Shown here: positions 55,218 through 64,000 of the stretch, piece by piece
Layout: each line of letters opens with the position of its first letter
How positions within the stretch are numbered: the stretch's first letter is position 1
Source of the DNA: JAGOJE01 sp964553715
Lineage (GTDB): Bacteria; Pseudomonadota; Alphaproteobacteria; Rickettsiales; Rickettsiaceae
Direction of reading: 5' to 3'
Assembly: GCA_964553715.1 (NCBI GenBank)
Contig: CAZKKY010000004.1
Location: 11,536-75,535, forward strand
Length of the DNA: 64,000 nucleotides
Program-made: the position numbers and the translations under genes
Notes under the pieces: generated by a model
Database searches by the model: none
Told to the model about the DNA's origin: nothing
Seen by the model: only the letters and a program-made list of their open reading frames with translations

Positions 55218-57869
55218 ATGTCTAAAATTCAACTAGTAGAATCTAACGCTCTTAAAAAAATACAATCTATATATAATGACTGGCATGCAAAATTATTAGA
55301 TATAATTAATAATAATCAAGAGGTAAGAGAAAATTATAAAGAGTTAAGTATTAAAGAATCTGAAGAATATGTAAACTTATTGAATAGCACCTCTAATGCT
55401 ATGAATACAATACTTCAAGACAAACAATCTTTTGTTTACTATATAGATCAATCATCAGAGATAGATAGTCTTCTTAGGGTAATGTCACCTGCTATGACTA
55501 ATGAATTTACACTACATCTTTTAATAAAATTTATATCCTCAGATTTTTTTGAGTCAAGAAATGATATACCTATATTAATTAGAGCAATCATACAAACTAA
55601 TGCCTTCGTACAAAATAATTTAAACAAATATGACCCTATAACAGAATGCAATATAGCAGAATTACTGCTTCCCATAATTGCAACTAATATACATGCCGGA
55701 GATATAAGTGTTAATTTAAATATATTTAATATAATTCTTAATGCTTCATTAAATTTAGAACAAAAATTCAGAGGCGATAGCCCTCTTGCTTCTCTTGCAA
55801 CGCAAAATCTTTACGAAGAAGTAGTTAGATTATTTAATAAAAATCCTAATTTAAAAATAGATGCTAATTTACCAGAAAAAATAGTCTCAAATTTTTATAA
55901 ATATCCTCAGCCATTTTATAGTAAAGATTTAGAAAGATCAGAGATTTTTATGAATGGCAATCAGATAAATTTAATCGGAGTGTCTCCAGCGCAATTCAGT
56001 AGTAAATACAAAAACAAAATCCACATGTTTTTAGACCAGGAAGGGAAAAGCTTAGGTATAGAATATGCTGTAAAAATACTAAAAAAGCTTTGTGAACATG
56101 GCCTTAAAATAGATAGCAATCTTTTAATTACCTCTAATAATATTAAATGGACTGTCAATGTTAATGGAGATGTTAAAATGTTCTCTAATATATGGATGGA
56201 TACAGAAATAATGTCTATAGACGGTTTTGATCCTAACACCAAAAATAATCATGGCAATCCTTTTTTATTTTCTATATTGCAACAATCATCTTTAAATAAA
56301 GATTTTTCTCTTGCATATAAATTAATTAATCATGAAAAATTTGATGCAACTATATTGGCTGATTCCGGCCATAGTTATGTACATGCAGTATGCGCATTTA
56401 TTCAAGATTTAGACACAGCAAAGCAACTAATAAAAATGCTCATTACAAAAGGCGTACAATTAAATAATTTAATCAATGATTCTCAGACATTTTTTAACTA
56501 TATAGTAACTAAGCTTAATGAAGCTGGAAATGATACTATAAAAAAAGAGTCTATTTCTAAAATAGCCTCTCATATCATTTCTCTTGATGAGTTTAACCCT
56601 AACCTATCTAGCACAGGTAAGACTCCTGACGGACAAACTGTATTTATATCTGATATTTTATTAGCTTTAGAGATAGGGAACCAAAATATTATAGAAAGCT
56701 TTATCAAAAATACTAAGTTCAATTCATTAATACCAATCGATAGTACTGGATGCTTAATAACTAATGCTATAATTACATCTTTACCGAAAGAGCAAGCAAA
56801 AAATTTATTAGAAATTTTAGTGAAAGTAAAAGGTTGTGAAATAGTAAATGCAGTATCTATATTAGGTGAAAACACCATAACACTATTTAACTTTCTAGTT
56901 TCACAGATGAAAAACCCTGACTACAACTCTATCAGAAAGGCAGAATTACTTGAAATGACATCTTATGTAATCTCTCTTGAGGGATTTAACCCAAATTTAG
57001 TTAGCACAGGCAAGACTCCAGAAGGAGAAATAGGTCAGATATCTGATGTTTTATTAGCACTTCAAATGCTTAACAAAAATATTATAGATACATTCATAAA
57101 TAATACTAATCTTAGCCTAGATAAACCAGTAGATAAATATGGGACTTTTATAATACATGCTATCATTACGCTTCTCCCAGAAGAAATGGCAAAAGATTAT
57201 ATAAACATTTTGATGCAAAAAAATCCTAGTATCATAAATACAAAAACACAAAATAAGGAATGTTTTACTCCTTTCCTTTCTTCATTGATTAGCCAGAAAT
57301 CTATAGAATTCTTAGATTTTTTAAAGAATTCTGGTGCTAATTTAAATATTAAACAATTATCTGGAGTCTCTGCAACGCATATAGCTGCTGGTTTAGGGCG
57401 AAAAGATTATATATTATGGCTACATCAAAATGATGCTTTTACTTTTGACCCTATATCTAGGCTTAACGATACAAATCCATCTGAAATGGCCTATAAAACA
57501 GGCCATATAGATTTAGCAGAAAATATAAAATACCTTGCCTTCCTTGATGCTATTAAGGAAAGAAACGAAGGAAGAAAAAAATATGAAGATTCTAAATCTA
57601 AATATAGTAGTTATTTTTATGACAGAACTTGGGATTCAAAATATTACACCACTGATGAAGATTTAAAAAAGCAATATGGCATAGATATTAATTATATTCC
57701 GACTAACGAATATCTTAAAAATATTGCTTTGTCTTTGGATATTTCGATTCCGAATTTAAGAGAGGAAAATACTGCAATAGATATAGTAAACTTAGATAGC
57801 CTAAGCATTAATAATTCTGAAGATATAAAAATTGCTGGTGATACTACAGAGAATCCTGATAGTCTATAG
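55218..57869 (+). CDS. Large ankyrin-repeat-type protein with 131-residue internal duplication
   Basis: 883 residues with no signal peptide or membrane segment. Clear ankyrin-like repeats lie near the C-terminus (ECFTPFLSSLISQKSIEFLD with FLKNSGANLNIKQLSGVSAT, then HIAAGLGRKDYILWLHQNDA). Degenerate ones occur earlier, such as NHGNPFLFSILQQSSLNKDF. A stretch at about 420-550 is duplicated at about 551-681 with a fixed 131-residue offset, both copies carrying FNPNL.STGKTP.G and ISD.LLAL. Ankyrin proteins in Rickettsiales are frequent type IV effectors, and the tail here is acidic and polar. A role in host interaction is inference only. Confidence 0.75.
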   Translation: MSKIQLVESNALKKIQSIYNDWHAKLLDIINNNQEVRENYKELSIKESEEYVNLLNSTSNAMNTILQDKQSFVYYIDQSSEIDSLLRVMSPAMTNEFTLHLLIKFISSDFFESRNDIPILIRAIIQTNAFVQNNLNKYDPITECNIAELLLPIIATNIHAGDISVNLNIFNIILNASLNLEQKFRGDSPLASLATQNLYEEVVRLFNKNPNLKIDANLPEKIVSNFYKYPQPFYSKDLERSEIFMNGNQINLIGVSPAQFSSKYKNKIHMFLDQEGKSLGIEYAVKILKKLCEHGLKIDSNLLITSNNIKWTVNVNGDVKMFSNIWMDTEIMSIDGFDPNTKNNHGNPFLFSILQQSSLNKDFSLAYKLINHEKFDATILADSGHSYVHAVCAFIQDLDTAKQLIKMLITKGVQLNNLINDSQTFFNYIVTKLNEAGNDTIKKESISKIASHIISLDEFNPNLSSTGKTPDGQTVFISDILLALEIGNQNIIESFIKNTKFNSLIPIDSTGCLITNAIITSLPKEQAKNLLEILVKVKGCEIVNAVSILGENTITLFNFLVSQMKNPDYNSIRKAELLEMTSYVISLEGFNPNLVSTGKTPEGEIGQISDVLLALQMLNKNIIDTFINNTNLSLDKPVDKYGTFIIHAIITLLPEEMAKDYINILMQKNPSIINTKTQNKECFTPFLSSLISQKSIEFLDFLKNSGANLNIKQLSGVSATHIAAGLGRKDYILWLHQNDAFTFDPISRLNDTNPSEMAYKTGHIDLAENIKYLAFLDAIKERNEGRKKYEDSKSKYSSYFYDRTWDSKYYTTDEDLKKQYGIDINYIPTNEYLKNIALSLDISIPNLREENTAIDIVNLDSLSINNSEDIKIAGDTTENPDSL

Positions 57870-57882
57870 ATATATTATAAGA

Positions 57883-57911
57883 TTCTAAAACACAAGATCT
57901 AGATCTTAGAA
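57883..57911. terminator. Hairpin/palindrome between convergent genes
   Basis: TTCTAA (57883-57888) pairs with TTAGAA (57906-57911) around a perfect 14-bp palindrome AAGATCTAGATCTT (57894-57907). It lies between the convergent ankyrin and glutaredoxin genes. No T-run follows, so terminator function is uncertain. Confidence 0.25.
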
Positions 57912-57928
57912 AGCTAGATGGAAGATAG

Positions 57929-58279
57929 TTAATCAAGCATCTGCTCTAGCTTGCCTGATTTAAATAATTTTATCATATCATTATAGCCGCCTATATATTC
58001 CTCATTTACAAAAATATATGGAACTGTATATGCACCTGTTTTAGACTCTAGAGCCTTACGCATATCTAAGTCATTAGATAGATCGATTACATCAAAAGGA
58101 ATATTTTTAGATGTTAGAAAACGAGAAGCCTTTACGCAGTAAGAGCATTGCGCATCTGAATATACAACTACTTTATTGTTATATTCTCTTATTTCCTTAA
58201 TAGGAATATTTTGACTATACAGATAATAGCAAAATATAGTAGTCAGAAATAATATAGGAACTATAAAAAATTTTAACAT
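57929..58279 (-). CDS. Membrane-anchored glutaredoxin
   Basis: 116 residues. Residues 1-20 (MLKFFIVPILFLTTIFCYYL) are a hydrophobic anchor or signal. The rest is a complete glutaredoxin fold: VVVYSDAQCSYCVKAS with the CSYC active site, AYTVPYIFVN with the cis-Pro, and IGGYNDMIKL for glutathione binding. Glutaredoxins are normally cytosolic; a topology that would place this one outside the inner membrane is unusual. It ends 49 nt from the ankyrin-type gene, which is convergent. Confidence 0.88.
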   Translation of the reverse strand: MLKFFIVPILFLTTIFCYYLYSQNIPIKEIREYNNKVVVYSDAQCSYCVKASRFLTSKNIPFDVIDLSNDLDMRKALESKTGAYTVPYIFVNEEYIGGYNDMIKLFKSGKLEQMLD

Positions 58280-58309
58280 ATTTTTATTTATTGAATATGA
58301 TTTTGAAGG

Positions 58310-59545
58310 TTATTTAGACCTTCCACTACTGTTATTCTTTCTTTGTAGAAAATCTGGATTAAAAGGTTTGCTAGGTGGATTTTCCTTATAATATTTCTGA
58401 GATTCCTTACTTAACCCCTTCTGTAACTTGTCTAAGTACTGTTTGCCCAATTTATCTTGAGGGTTTGTAATTTCAGAATCTGGAATTGTATTGTTTGATG
58501 CATTATTGCGTCTTAATCCTTTTGTATCATTTTTAGGAGTTTGCATCTCTTGAAAGACTTGCTTCATCTGTTCAGCATGATTAGTATGATCTAGATTTAG
58601 ATTTTTTTGATTATCTACATTATTAGGAACTAAATTATCTTTTAACTGAATATCTTTAGGAGGAGGTTTTGGCTTCCATTCTCCAAGCTTCTTTATATCG
58701 TCCAAAACTGCCCTCATCTTCTCAGAATGCTTAGCATGATCTTGATCTAGACCTGGCTTTTCTTTATTATTACTATTATTAACTACATAACCATCCCCTG
58801 CCATATCATTATCTTTTGGAAGATCTTTTGTAGGCAATGGCTTATCTTCAGAGCGCAATGCTGTATCTTTTGCATCTATACCTTCTACATAACCATGATT
58901 TTTTTCTATTTCCTTTTTTAATTCTTCTAGCTTTTGTTTTTCCATCTTTAGGTAATATTTTTTACCTTCGATCTTAAAACAGCATTTATTACCCTCAAAT
59001 TCTATAGGCTCAGGATGTTCGATATAGGTAAGTTTTCCGTCTCGATTGTACTTCATTAAAAGATATTTCGCACCTTCATCTTTCATATTTCTGCCATTTT
59101 TATCTTGCAGAGGCAGAGAAAGACACAATGGGCCGTCCTTTATTGTAGGCTTCGCATCAACTATTTTTAGCTTATCAACTACTTGGTAAGATACTGCTCC
59201 GCCACCATCTAGTGGTATTTCTCCTCCACTATCGGAGAATTTTAAGACCTGCTCTCCGGACTCTTTCATCATATCCCTTATCATGTCTTGCTGAACTGAT
59301 TGTATCTGTGCAATATCTTTCCAAAATACGTGATCAGAAGGTATCTCGTGTCTATGACGCTCTATATAGGAATAAAATGATTGCTTATCATCATCCAAAT
59401 CTTTTACTTGTTTTTTATCTATAGCATCAAGTAATATGTTTTTCTTGTGTTGATCAAAAAAATCAAAAATTCTTGAAAAATCATCCTTGACTGCTGAAGA
59501 TTGCGCTAACTCTTCTTCATCCTCTAGATCATCACCAAGGGCCAT
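58310..59545 (-). CDS. Orphan charged protein, function unknown (411 aa)
   Basis: I do not recognise a family. The N-terminal ~220 residues are well ordered in composition (FSRIFDFFDQHKKNILLDAI; then a beta-rich part with LLMKYNRDGKLTYIEHPEPI and CCFKIEGKKYYLKM). The second half is hydrophilic and contains two similar helices, LDQDHAKHSEKMRAVLDDI and LNLDHTNHAEQMKQVFQEM, separated by a Pro/Lys stretch. The C-terminus is basic (FLQRKNNSSGRSK), as in several described Rickettsiales type IV substrates. It has no signal peptide. A probable promoter lies just upstream. Confidence 0.7.
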   Translation of the reverse strand: MALGDDLEDEEELAQSSAVKDDFSRIFDFFDQHKKNILLDAIDKKQVKDLDDDKQSFYSYIERHRHEIPSDHVFWKDIAQIQSVQQDMIRDMMKESGEQVLKFSDSGGEIPLDGGGAVSYQVVDKLKIVDAKPTIKDGPLCLSLPLQDKNGRNMKDEGAKYLLMKYNRDGKLTYIEHPEPIEFEGNKCCFKIEGKKYYLKMEKQKLEELKKEIEKNHGYVEGIDAKDTALRSEDKPLPTKDLPKDNDMAGDGYVVNNSNNKEKPGLDQDHAKHSEKMRAVLDDIKKLGEWKPKPPPKDIQLKDNLVPNNVDNQKNLNLDHTNHAEQMKQVFQEMQTPKNDTKGLRRNNASNNTIPDSEITNPQDKLGKQYLDKLQKGLSKESQKYYKENPPSKPFNPDFLQRKNNSSGRSK

Positions 59546-59576
59546 ATAATACCTATAAAATATTCATAATTATTTT

Positions 59577-59606
59577 ATTATAATGCTGATGATCTTTTTA
59601 ATACAA
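59577..59606 (-). promoter_or_regulatory. Probable promoter of the 411-aa orphan gene
   Basis: On the minus strand TTGTAT (59606-59601), an 18-bp spacer and a consensus TATAAT (59582-59577), the same pattern as before dnaX. The leader to the ATG at 59545 is about 25 nt. Confidence 0.4.
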
Positions 59607-59714
59607 ACAATGTACGTCATAATAAGATAACAAATATTCCTACTGTGATAACAAGACAATGGTTAGAAGGAAGATAGAGATTTAAAAACTGAACTAATAA
59701 TTCGCATGATATTT

Positions 59715-60449
59715 CTACATAAAGCCAGAGACATTTTCTAGAAACAATCTAGCTCTATGCGATTTAGGCTTTGCAAAAAACTCATTAGTGGTTTGATCGC
59801 AGAGCATCTGTCCTTGATCCATAAAAATAACTCTATCAGATATTGCTTCTGCAAATTTAAGATGGTGAGTAACAGTAATGATAGTCATTTTGCTTCTTAA
59901 ATCATTTATAATATTTACTATGTCCTTTATTACTTCAGGATCAAGAGCAGAAGTTGGCTCGTCAAACAGCATAATTTCAGGATCTAGCATCAGGCTTCTT
60001 GCTATAGCTACCCTTTGCTTCTGGCCGCCAGATAAAAAATTCGGCATAGTTTCAATTTTACTATTAAGCCTAAATTGATCTAAAAGATGCTCGGCTTTCT
60101 TGGTAGCTTTTTCTCTATCTTCCTTAAACATAACACATGGACTGTAAATTAAATTCTCAAGCACATTCATATGCGTAAATAAATGACATTGCTGAAATAC
60201 CATACCAATTTTTAAGCAAAGCTTATGCCTATTTTTTTTAGTCAGCTTTGTATTTTTAATATAAACGTGGCCTTTTGTGGGTTCTTCTAAATAATTAAGA
60301 GTGCGCAGCAATGTAGATTTCCCGCTTCCAGAAGGGCCAATTACTACCAAAGACTCCATTTCTTTTACAGAAAAATTTGCATCCTTTAAAGCATAATTAT
60401 CGTTATATTTTTTAGTAAGATTTTCTGCTTTTATAATATCTGCTATCAT
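59715..60449 (-). CDS. glnQ: Polar amino-acid ABC transporter ATPase
   Basis: 244 residues. Walker A IGPSGSGKST, signature LSGGQKQRVAIAR, Walker B IMLFDEPTSALDPE and the His switch in TVTHHLKF are all intact. The pattern is that of GlnQ-type polar amino-acid importers. Its ATG overlaps the glnP stop by 4 bp. No periplasmic binding protein gene is in the window, as is often the case for scattered glnH in Rickettsiales. Confidence 0.93.
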   Translation of the reverse strand: MIADIIKAENLTKKYNDNYALKDANFSVKEMESLVVIGPSGSGKSTLLRTLNYLEEPTKGHVYIKNTKLTKKNRHKLCLKIGMVFQQCHLFTHMNVLENLIYSPCVMFKEDREKATKKAEHLLDQFRLNSKIETMPNFLSGGQKQRVAIARSLMLDPEIMLFDEPTSALDPEVIKDIVNIINDLRSKMTIITVTHHLKFAEAISDRVIFMDQGQMLCDQTTNEFFAKPKSHRARLFLENVSGFM

Positions 60450-61096
60450 ATTTGTAGCCTCTTTTCTAAGATCTTAGAAATATAGGTAAAGAACAAAACT
60501 AAAATATAATAACATGCAGCTGCTGTCAAAAATGGAAAAAAATACATATAGGTTTCTGAAGCTATCATTTGTGCTCTACGCATTAAATCTACCTCGCCAA
60601 GCCATGATATAATAGCCGATTCTTTGAGCAGATTGATCAATTCGTTTATGAGAGAAGGTAATATTTTTCTTATTGCCTGAGGCAGAATTATATCCTTCAT
60701 AGAGTAAAATTCTGATATTCCAAGAGTTCTTGCTGCCTCAAACTGGCCGATATCTACAGAGTTAATACCTGAACGAATTATTTCTGATAAATATGCACCC
60801 GAGTTCATCGAAAAAGCTATTACTCCAGCTGCAAATACGCTCATTTTAAATCCCGGATACTGAAAGCCATAATATATTATCATCAATTGTATAGGAAGAG
60901 GAGTACCTCTAAAAACAGAAGTATATATATCAGCAAATATTATAAGAGCCCTATTTTTACTAGTCTTAAATATTGCAAGAATAGTACCAATAATCAAACC
61001 AAAAATTACTGATAAAATGCTATATTTCAGAGTAACTAACACACCTTCTACTATAAAAAGTATTTTAGGAGAAAATTTGATCAAAAATTCTAGCAT
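60446..61096 (-). CDS. glnP: Polar amino-acid ABC transporter permease
   Basis: 216 residues, about five membrane helices of the HisM/GlnP family. The EAA loop EAARTLGISEFYSMKDIILPQAIRKILPSL that contacts GlnQ is clear, and the N-terminal TLKYSILSVIFGLIIGTILA is typical. With GlnQ it would import glutamine or another polar amino acid; the substrate depends on a binding protein encoded elsewhere. Confidence 0.93.
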   Translation of the reverse strand: MLEFLIKFSPKILFIVEGVLVTLKYSILSVIFGLIIGTILAIFKTSKNRALIIFADIYTSVFRGTPLPIQLMIIYYGFQYPGFKMSVFAAGVIAFSMNSGAYLSEIIRSGINSVDIGQFEAARTLGISEFYSMKDIILPQAIRKILPSLINELINLLKESAIISWLGEVDLMRRAQMIASETYMYFFPFLTAAACYYILVLFFTYISKILEKRLQI

Positions 61097-61133
61097 ATTT
61101 ATATGGTTAATATTAATTGAAATAGAAGGTAGG

Positions 61134-61163
61134 AGTATGAAGCAAATGCACTATATCTGTCAA
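61134..61163 (-). promoter_or_regulatory. Probable promoter of glnP-glnQ
   Basis: On the minus strand a perfect TTGACA (61163-61158), an 18-bp spacer and CATACT (61139-61134), with a predicted start near 61127 and a ~31-nt leader to the glnP ATG at 61096. Confidence 0.45.
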
Positions 61164-61239
61164 GGATTTATAATCGTACACCCATGATTTCTGATCATTT
61201 AGAAATAGCAATAAAGTCAGGAATATAACCTACCTACTT

Positions 61240-63909
61240 CTAACTATCAGATCTTTTTAATAATTCATTCAGCTCATATAACTTCTCAAGAGCTTCTTTG
61301 GGTGAGAGTTCATTAGGATCTATCTTTTCTATTAACGAAACTAAGTTGGTATAATCCTTACAAACTTCACTTTCATTTTCTTCTTTTTTATAATCAAACA
61401 AACTATAACTCTCTGCAAGATTTTGCTTCTTATTAGAAGATGTTTTTTCAAGATTATTTAAGATCTCTTTCGCTCTTGAAATAACAGATTTAGGAATCCC
61501 AGCAAGCTCTGCAACGTGTATTCCATAAGATTTATCAGCCGAACCTTTTATAATACGATGCAAAAACAATATTTTTCCATCAACCTCACTAACCTTGATG
61601 GTATAATTAGATAGTGATTCTAAAGACTGATTAAGCACAGTAAGCTCATGATAATGAGTAGCAAATAGACTTCGGCATTTTAACTTATTATGAATATGTT
61701 CAAGACATCCCCATGCTATAGATAAACCATCATAAGTAGAAGTACCCCTGCCAACTTCATCAAGAATAATCAAAGATTTGAAACTAGATTGAGATAAAAT
61801 CGCGGAAGTTTCTATCATCTCTACCATGAATGTAGATTGTCCTTTTGAGAGATCATCTGCAGCGCCAATACGGCTAAATATCTTATCTACAACTCCTATA
61901 ACAGCAGAAGATGCAGGAACAAAAGATCCTATTTGAGCAAGAATTACTATTAAAGCATTCTGACGCAAAAAGGTACTTTTTCCAGCCATGTTTGGCCCAG
62001 TAATTAGCCATAATCTACTATCCAGAGATAGATCACAATCATTAGGTATGAATGAGTTTTGATAAGGCATATTTAACTCTACCACAGGGTGCCTACCATC
62101 TTTGATTACAAAGCTAGTATCATCCGTCATTTTTGGCCGCACATAATTGTTTTCAAGAGCTAAAAATGCAAAAGAAGTAAAAACATCAATTTTGCTTAAG
62201 CTAAAAGCTACAAGACGCAATAAATCTGTTTTTTCTACAATCTTCTTACATAGATTATAAAAAATTTCTTGCTCTAAATTTATTGCTAAAGTTTTTGCAT
62301 TAACAAGCTGGCTTTCAATTTCTTGTAATTTCTGAGTAGTAAACCTTACAGCAGTTGCTATAGATTGGCGATGAATGAATTTTGGATCTGTTATCTTACT
62401 TGCATGTTTAGGGGTGATCTCAATAAAGAGCCCTAAAATATTATTATGACATATACGTAAATTATCAATCGATGTTTCTTTTTGATATTCTATTTTTAGT
62501 TTCTCTATAATATTAGAGCTGTTATTTATCATCTCATATAATTCTCCTAGCTTAGAATGATATGATGTTTTTATAAAGCCACCATCCTTAATCTCGGCCG
62601 TAGCGTCTTCTTTTATAGAATTTTCTATAATCGAAAATATCTCTTGATCGCAAGATAATGGCGCAAAATTTCTTTCAATATTATTATCCTTACTTATTCC
62701 AAATGTGCTAATAAATTCCTCTCTGATTTTATCAGCAGTGATAATAGTATGTTTTATAGAAAGTAGATCTCTTGGGGACCCCCTACCCATCCCTACTCTT
62801 GCTACAATTCTCTCAAGATCACTAGTAGATTTTAATAACTGCCTTAAAGTAGTTGTTAAATCTTGATTATTATAGAAAAAATCTGTAATGGAATGTCTTT
62901 CTTCTATTTGGCTCTTATTTGATAATGGAGATGATAAATACTGATATAATAACCTGCTACCCTGTTTTGTAATGGTATGATTTATACTATCAAGCAGACT
63001 TCCCTTATAACCACCTTTCAAATTTTCTACTAATTCTAAATTCTTTCTTGTAGATGCATCGATAACAAGATAATCATCCATATTTACTATCTTAGGAAAA
63101 GGTAATTCTGGTAAATTGTTTTTTTGAGTAAGCCTTATATATTCTATAATAGCACCTACAGCGCAAATATTTAAGTTACTTATATTCCCAATAGAATCTA
63201 CGGTCAAAATATTGTAAAAATCTTCTATTGATTTCTTGCATTTATTATAAGCGAAATAGCTATCTACCTGATAAACAAGCTTGGAGCGATATGGTGCTAA
63301 AATCTCTTGCAAATTATTATTTGACTGAATGGTATCTGAAATTAGAATTTCTTTAGGGGATAATCTACAAAGCTGATTTGCAAGATCGCTTTCTTCAAGC
63401 TCAATTACTGCAAATTCAGATGTGCTTATATCTAAATAAGCAATAGCCCCTTGATTATTTTTTGTTACTATACTTATTAAGTAATTTGGACTTGCTAGAT
63501 TTAAAATTGACTCTTCCGTTATAGTACCTTGAGTAATTATTCTAACTACATCTCTATTTACTATAGCTTTATAACCACGTTTCTTTGCATCTGCTGGAGA
63601 TTCCATCTGCTCGCAAATAGCAACTTTGTAGCCTGCATCTACTAATTTATGAAGATAAGATTCCAACGCGTGATATGGCACCCCGCACATCTGGATATCT
63701 TCTTCTCCATTTTTTCCTCTTTTCGCAAGAGCAATACCTAGTATATTACTTGCTATGATAGCATCTTCTAAAAATAACTCATAAAAATCTCCCATACGGA
63801 AAAGAAGCAAGCTATCCATATTAGCAAATTTTATGTCAAAATATTGACGCATCATTGGCGTTGCATTGTCATATTTATATTGTTCTTTTAAAGAGTTTGT
63901 ATCATGCAT
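61240..63909 (-). CDS. mutS: DNA mismatch repair protein MutS
   Basis: 889 residues. The mismatch-sensing FRMGDFYELF motif (Phe-x-Glu type) is near residue 38. Connector, lever and clamp domains follow, then Walker A ITGPNMAGKSTFLRQ, LSKGQSTFMVEM, Walker B SLIILDEVGRGTSTYDGLS and FATHYHEL. The frame extends 15 codons upstream to a TTG at 63954, but that adds an unusual His/Lys-rich start without a ribosome-binding site. The ATG at 63909 (MHDTNSLKEQYKYD) fits the family better. It probably starts its own transcript near the window edge. Confidence 0.96.
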   Translation of the reverse strand: MHDTNSLKEQYKYDNATPMMRQYFDIKFANMDSLLLFRMGDFYELFLEDAIIASNILGIALAKRGKNGEEDIQMCGVPYHALESYLHKLVDAGYKVAICEQMESPADAKKRGYKAIVNRDVVRIITQGTITEESILNLASPNYLISIVTKNNQGAIAYLDISTSEFAVIELEESDLANQLCRLSPKEILISDTIQSNNNLQEILAPYRSKLVYQVDSYFAYNKCKKSIEDFYNILTVDSIGNISNLNICAVGAIIEYIRLTQKNNLPELPFPKIVNMDDYLVIDASTRKNLELVENLKGGYKGSLLDSINHTITKQGSRLLYQYLSSPLSNKSQIEERHSITDFFYNNQDLTTTLRQLLKSTSDLERIVARVGMGRGSPRDLLSIKHTIITADKIREEFISTFGISKDNNIERNFAPLSCDQEIFSIIENSIKEDATAEIKDGGFIKTSYHSKLGELYEMINNSSNIIEKLKIEYQKETSIDNLRICHNNILGLFIEITPKHASKITDPKFIHRQSIATAVRFTTQKLQEIESQLVNAKTLAINLEQEIFYNLCKKIVEKTDLLRLVAFSLSKIDVFTSFAFLALENNYVRPKMTDDTSFVIKDGRHPVVELNMPYQNSFIPNDCDLSLDSRLWLITGPNMAGKSTFLRQNALIVILAQIGSFVPASSAVIGVVDKIFSRIGAADDLSKGQSTFMVEMIETSAILSQSSFKSLIILDEVGRGTSTYDGLSIAWGCLEHIHNKLKCRSLFATHYHELTVLNQSLESLSNYTIKVSEVDGKILFLHRIIKGSADKSYGIHVAELAGIPKSVISRAKEILNNLEKTSSNKKQNLAESYSLFDYKKEENESEVCKDYTNLVSLIEKIDPNELSPKEALEKLYELNELLKRSDS

Positions 63910-64000
63910 ATAACTAAGCTTAATTTTACTTTTATGATGACGATGATAAGGCAAGGATTCTAATTATGCAATAATTTACAGACTTTTTTGCTGGACTGTT

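Noticed and set aside
63910..63954. TTG start at 63954 for mutS
   Set aside because: No ribosome-binding site and an unusual basic/His-rich extension; the ATG at 63909 is closer to the family start.
1..64000. Insertion sequences, prophage or integrons
   Set aside because: No transposase, integrase or terminal inverted repeats with target duplications were recognised; the repeats seen are within coding tails.

Overview
The window is AT-rich, densely packed bacterial DNA that reads as a Rickettsiales chromosome (Alphaproteobacteria, obligate intracellular). The strongest evidence is a complete virB3-virB4-virB6 x4 run of the reduced 'rvh' type IV secretion system, with greatly enlarged VirB6 paralogues. 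Supporting signs are a linked lptG-mreB-mreC block, an SRP RNA gene beside dnaX, a split-subunit transhydrogenase (pntAA, pntAB, pntB), amino-acid importers, an ankyrin protein, and the absence of insertion sequences or phage genes. TGA is used as a stop (for example in mnmA), so the code is standard. The family cannot be fixed from this window; Midichloriaceae or a relative is a guess.

Layout. 1-4381: uvrB (cut by the window edge), gyrB and a hidden 37-codon LptM-like lipoprotein on the minus strand. 4449-8873 (+): TlpA-like thiol oxidoreductase, SppA, aconitase. 8946-11949 (-): degenerate SuhB-like protein, EF-P, PhaB/FabG-type reductase, degenerate peptide deformylase. 12172-19461 (+): fatty-acid desaturase, mnmA, APC and AGCS amino-acid transporters, hisS, membrane-anchored putative glycosyltransferase. 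19518-37018 (-): the rvh cluster. 37175-40206 (-): mreC, mreB, lptG, followed by a tRNA(CAT). 40564-43036 (-): dnaX, SRP RNA, lolA. 43118-53165 (+): pntAA-pntAB-pntB, holC, ELM1-like protein, murJ, traX, rsmE, rnhB and an orphan 562-aa protein. 53467-57869 (+): RNase J and an ankyrin-type protein. 57929-63909 (-): membrane-anchored glutaredoxin, an orphan charged protein, glnQ-glnP, mutS.

The most interesting region is the rvh cluster. Three of the four VirB6 paralogues carry long, mutually unrelated repetitive C-terminal tails (Gly/Glu/Lys, Ser/Gly/Thr and Lys/Glu/Ala types). All three 100-N assembly gaps fall exactly inside these tails. One gap makes a single gene look like two, and another creates a false frame break; both are reassembled here. 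The tail of the last VirB6 contains a segment with helix II, HPD loop and helix III of a DnaJ (J) domain, followed by at least three copies of a ~125-residue Lys-rich module. A VirB6 channel subunit with a J-like domain is the best candidate here for an undescribed mechanism, recruiting Hsp70/DnaK to the secretion pore or host Hsp70 to an exposed tail.

Other points of note are a deformylase paralogue that has lost three of its four catalytic or metal-binding residues, a SuhB-like protein that has lost its Mg2+ ligands, and three orphan or ankyrin-type proteins that are possible secretion substrates. All functional assignments come from reading translated sequence and motifs; no searches were run.
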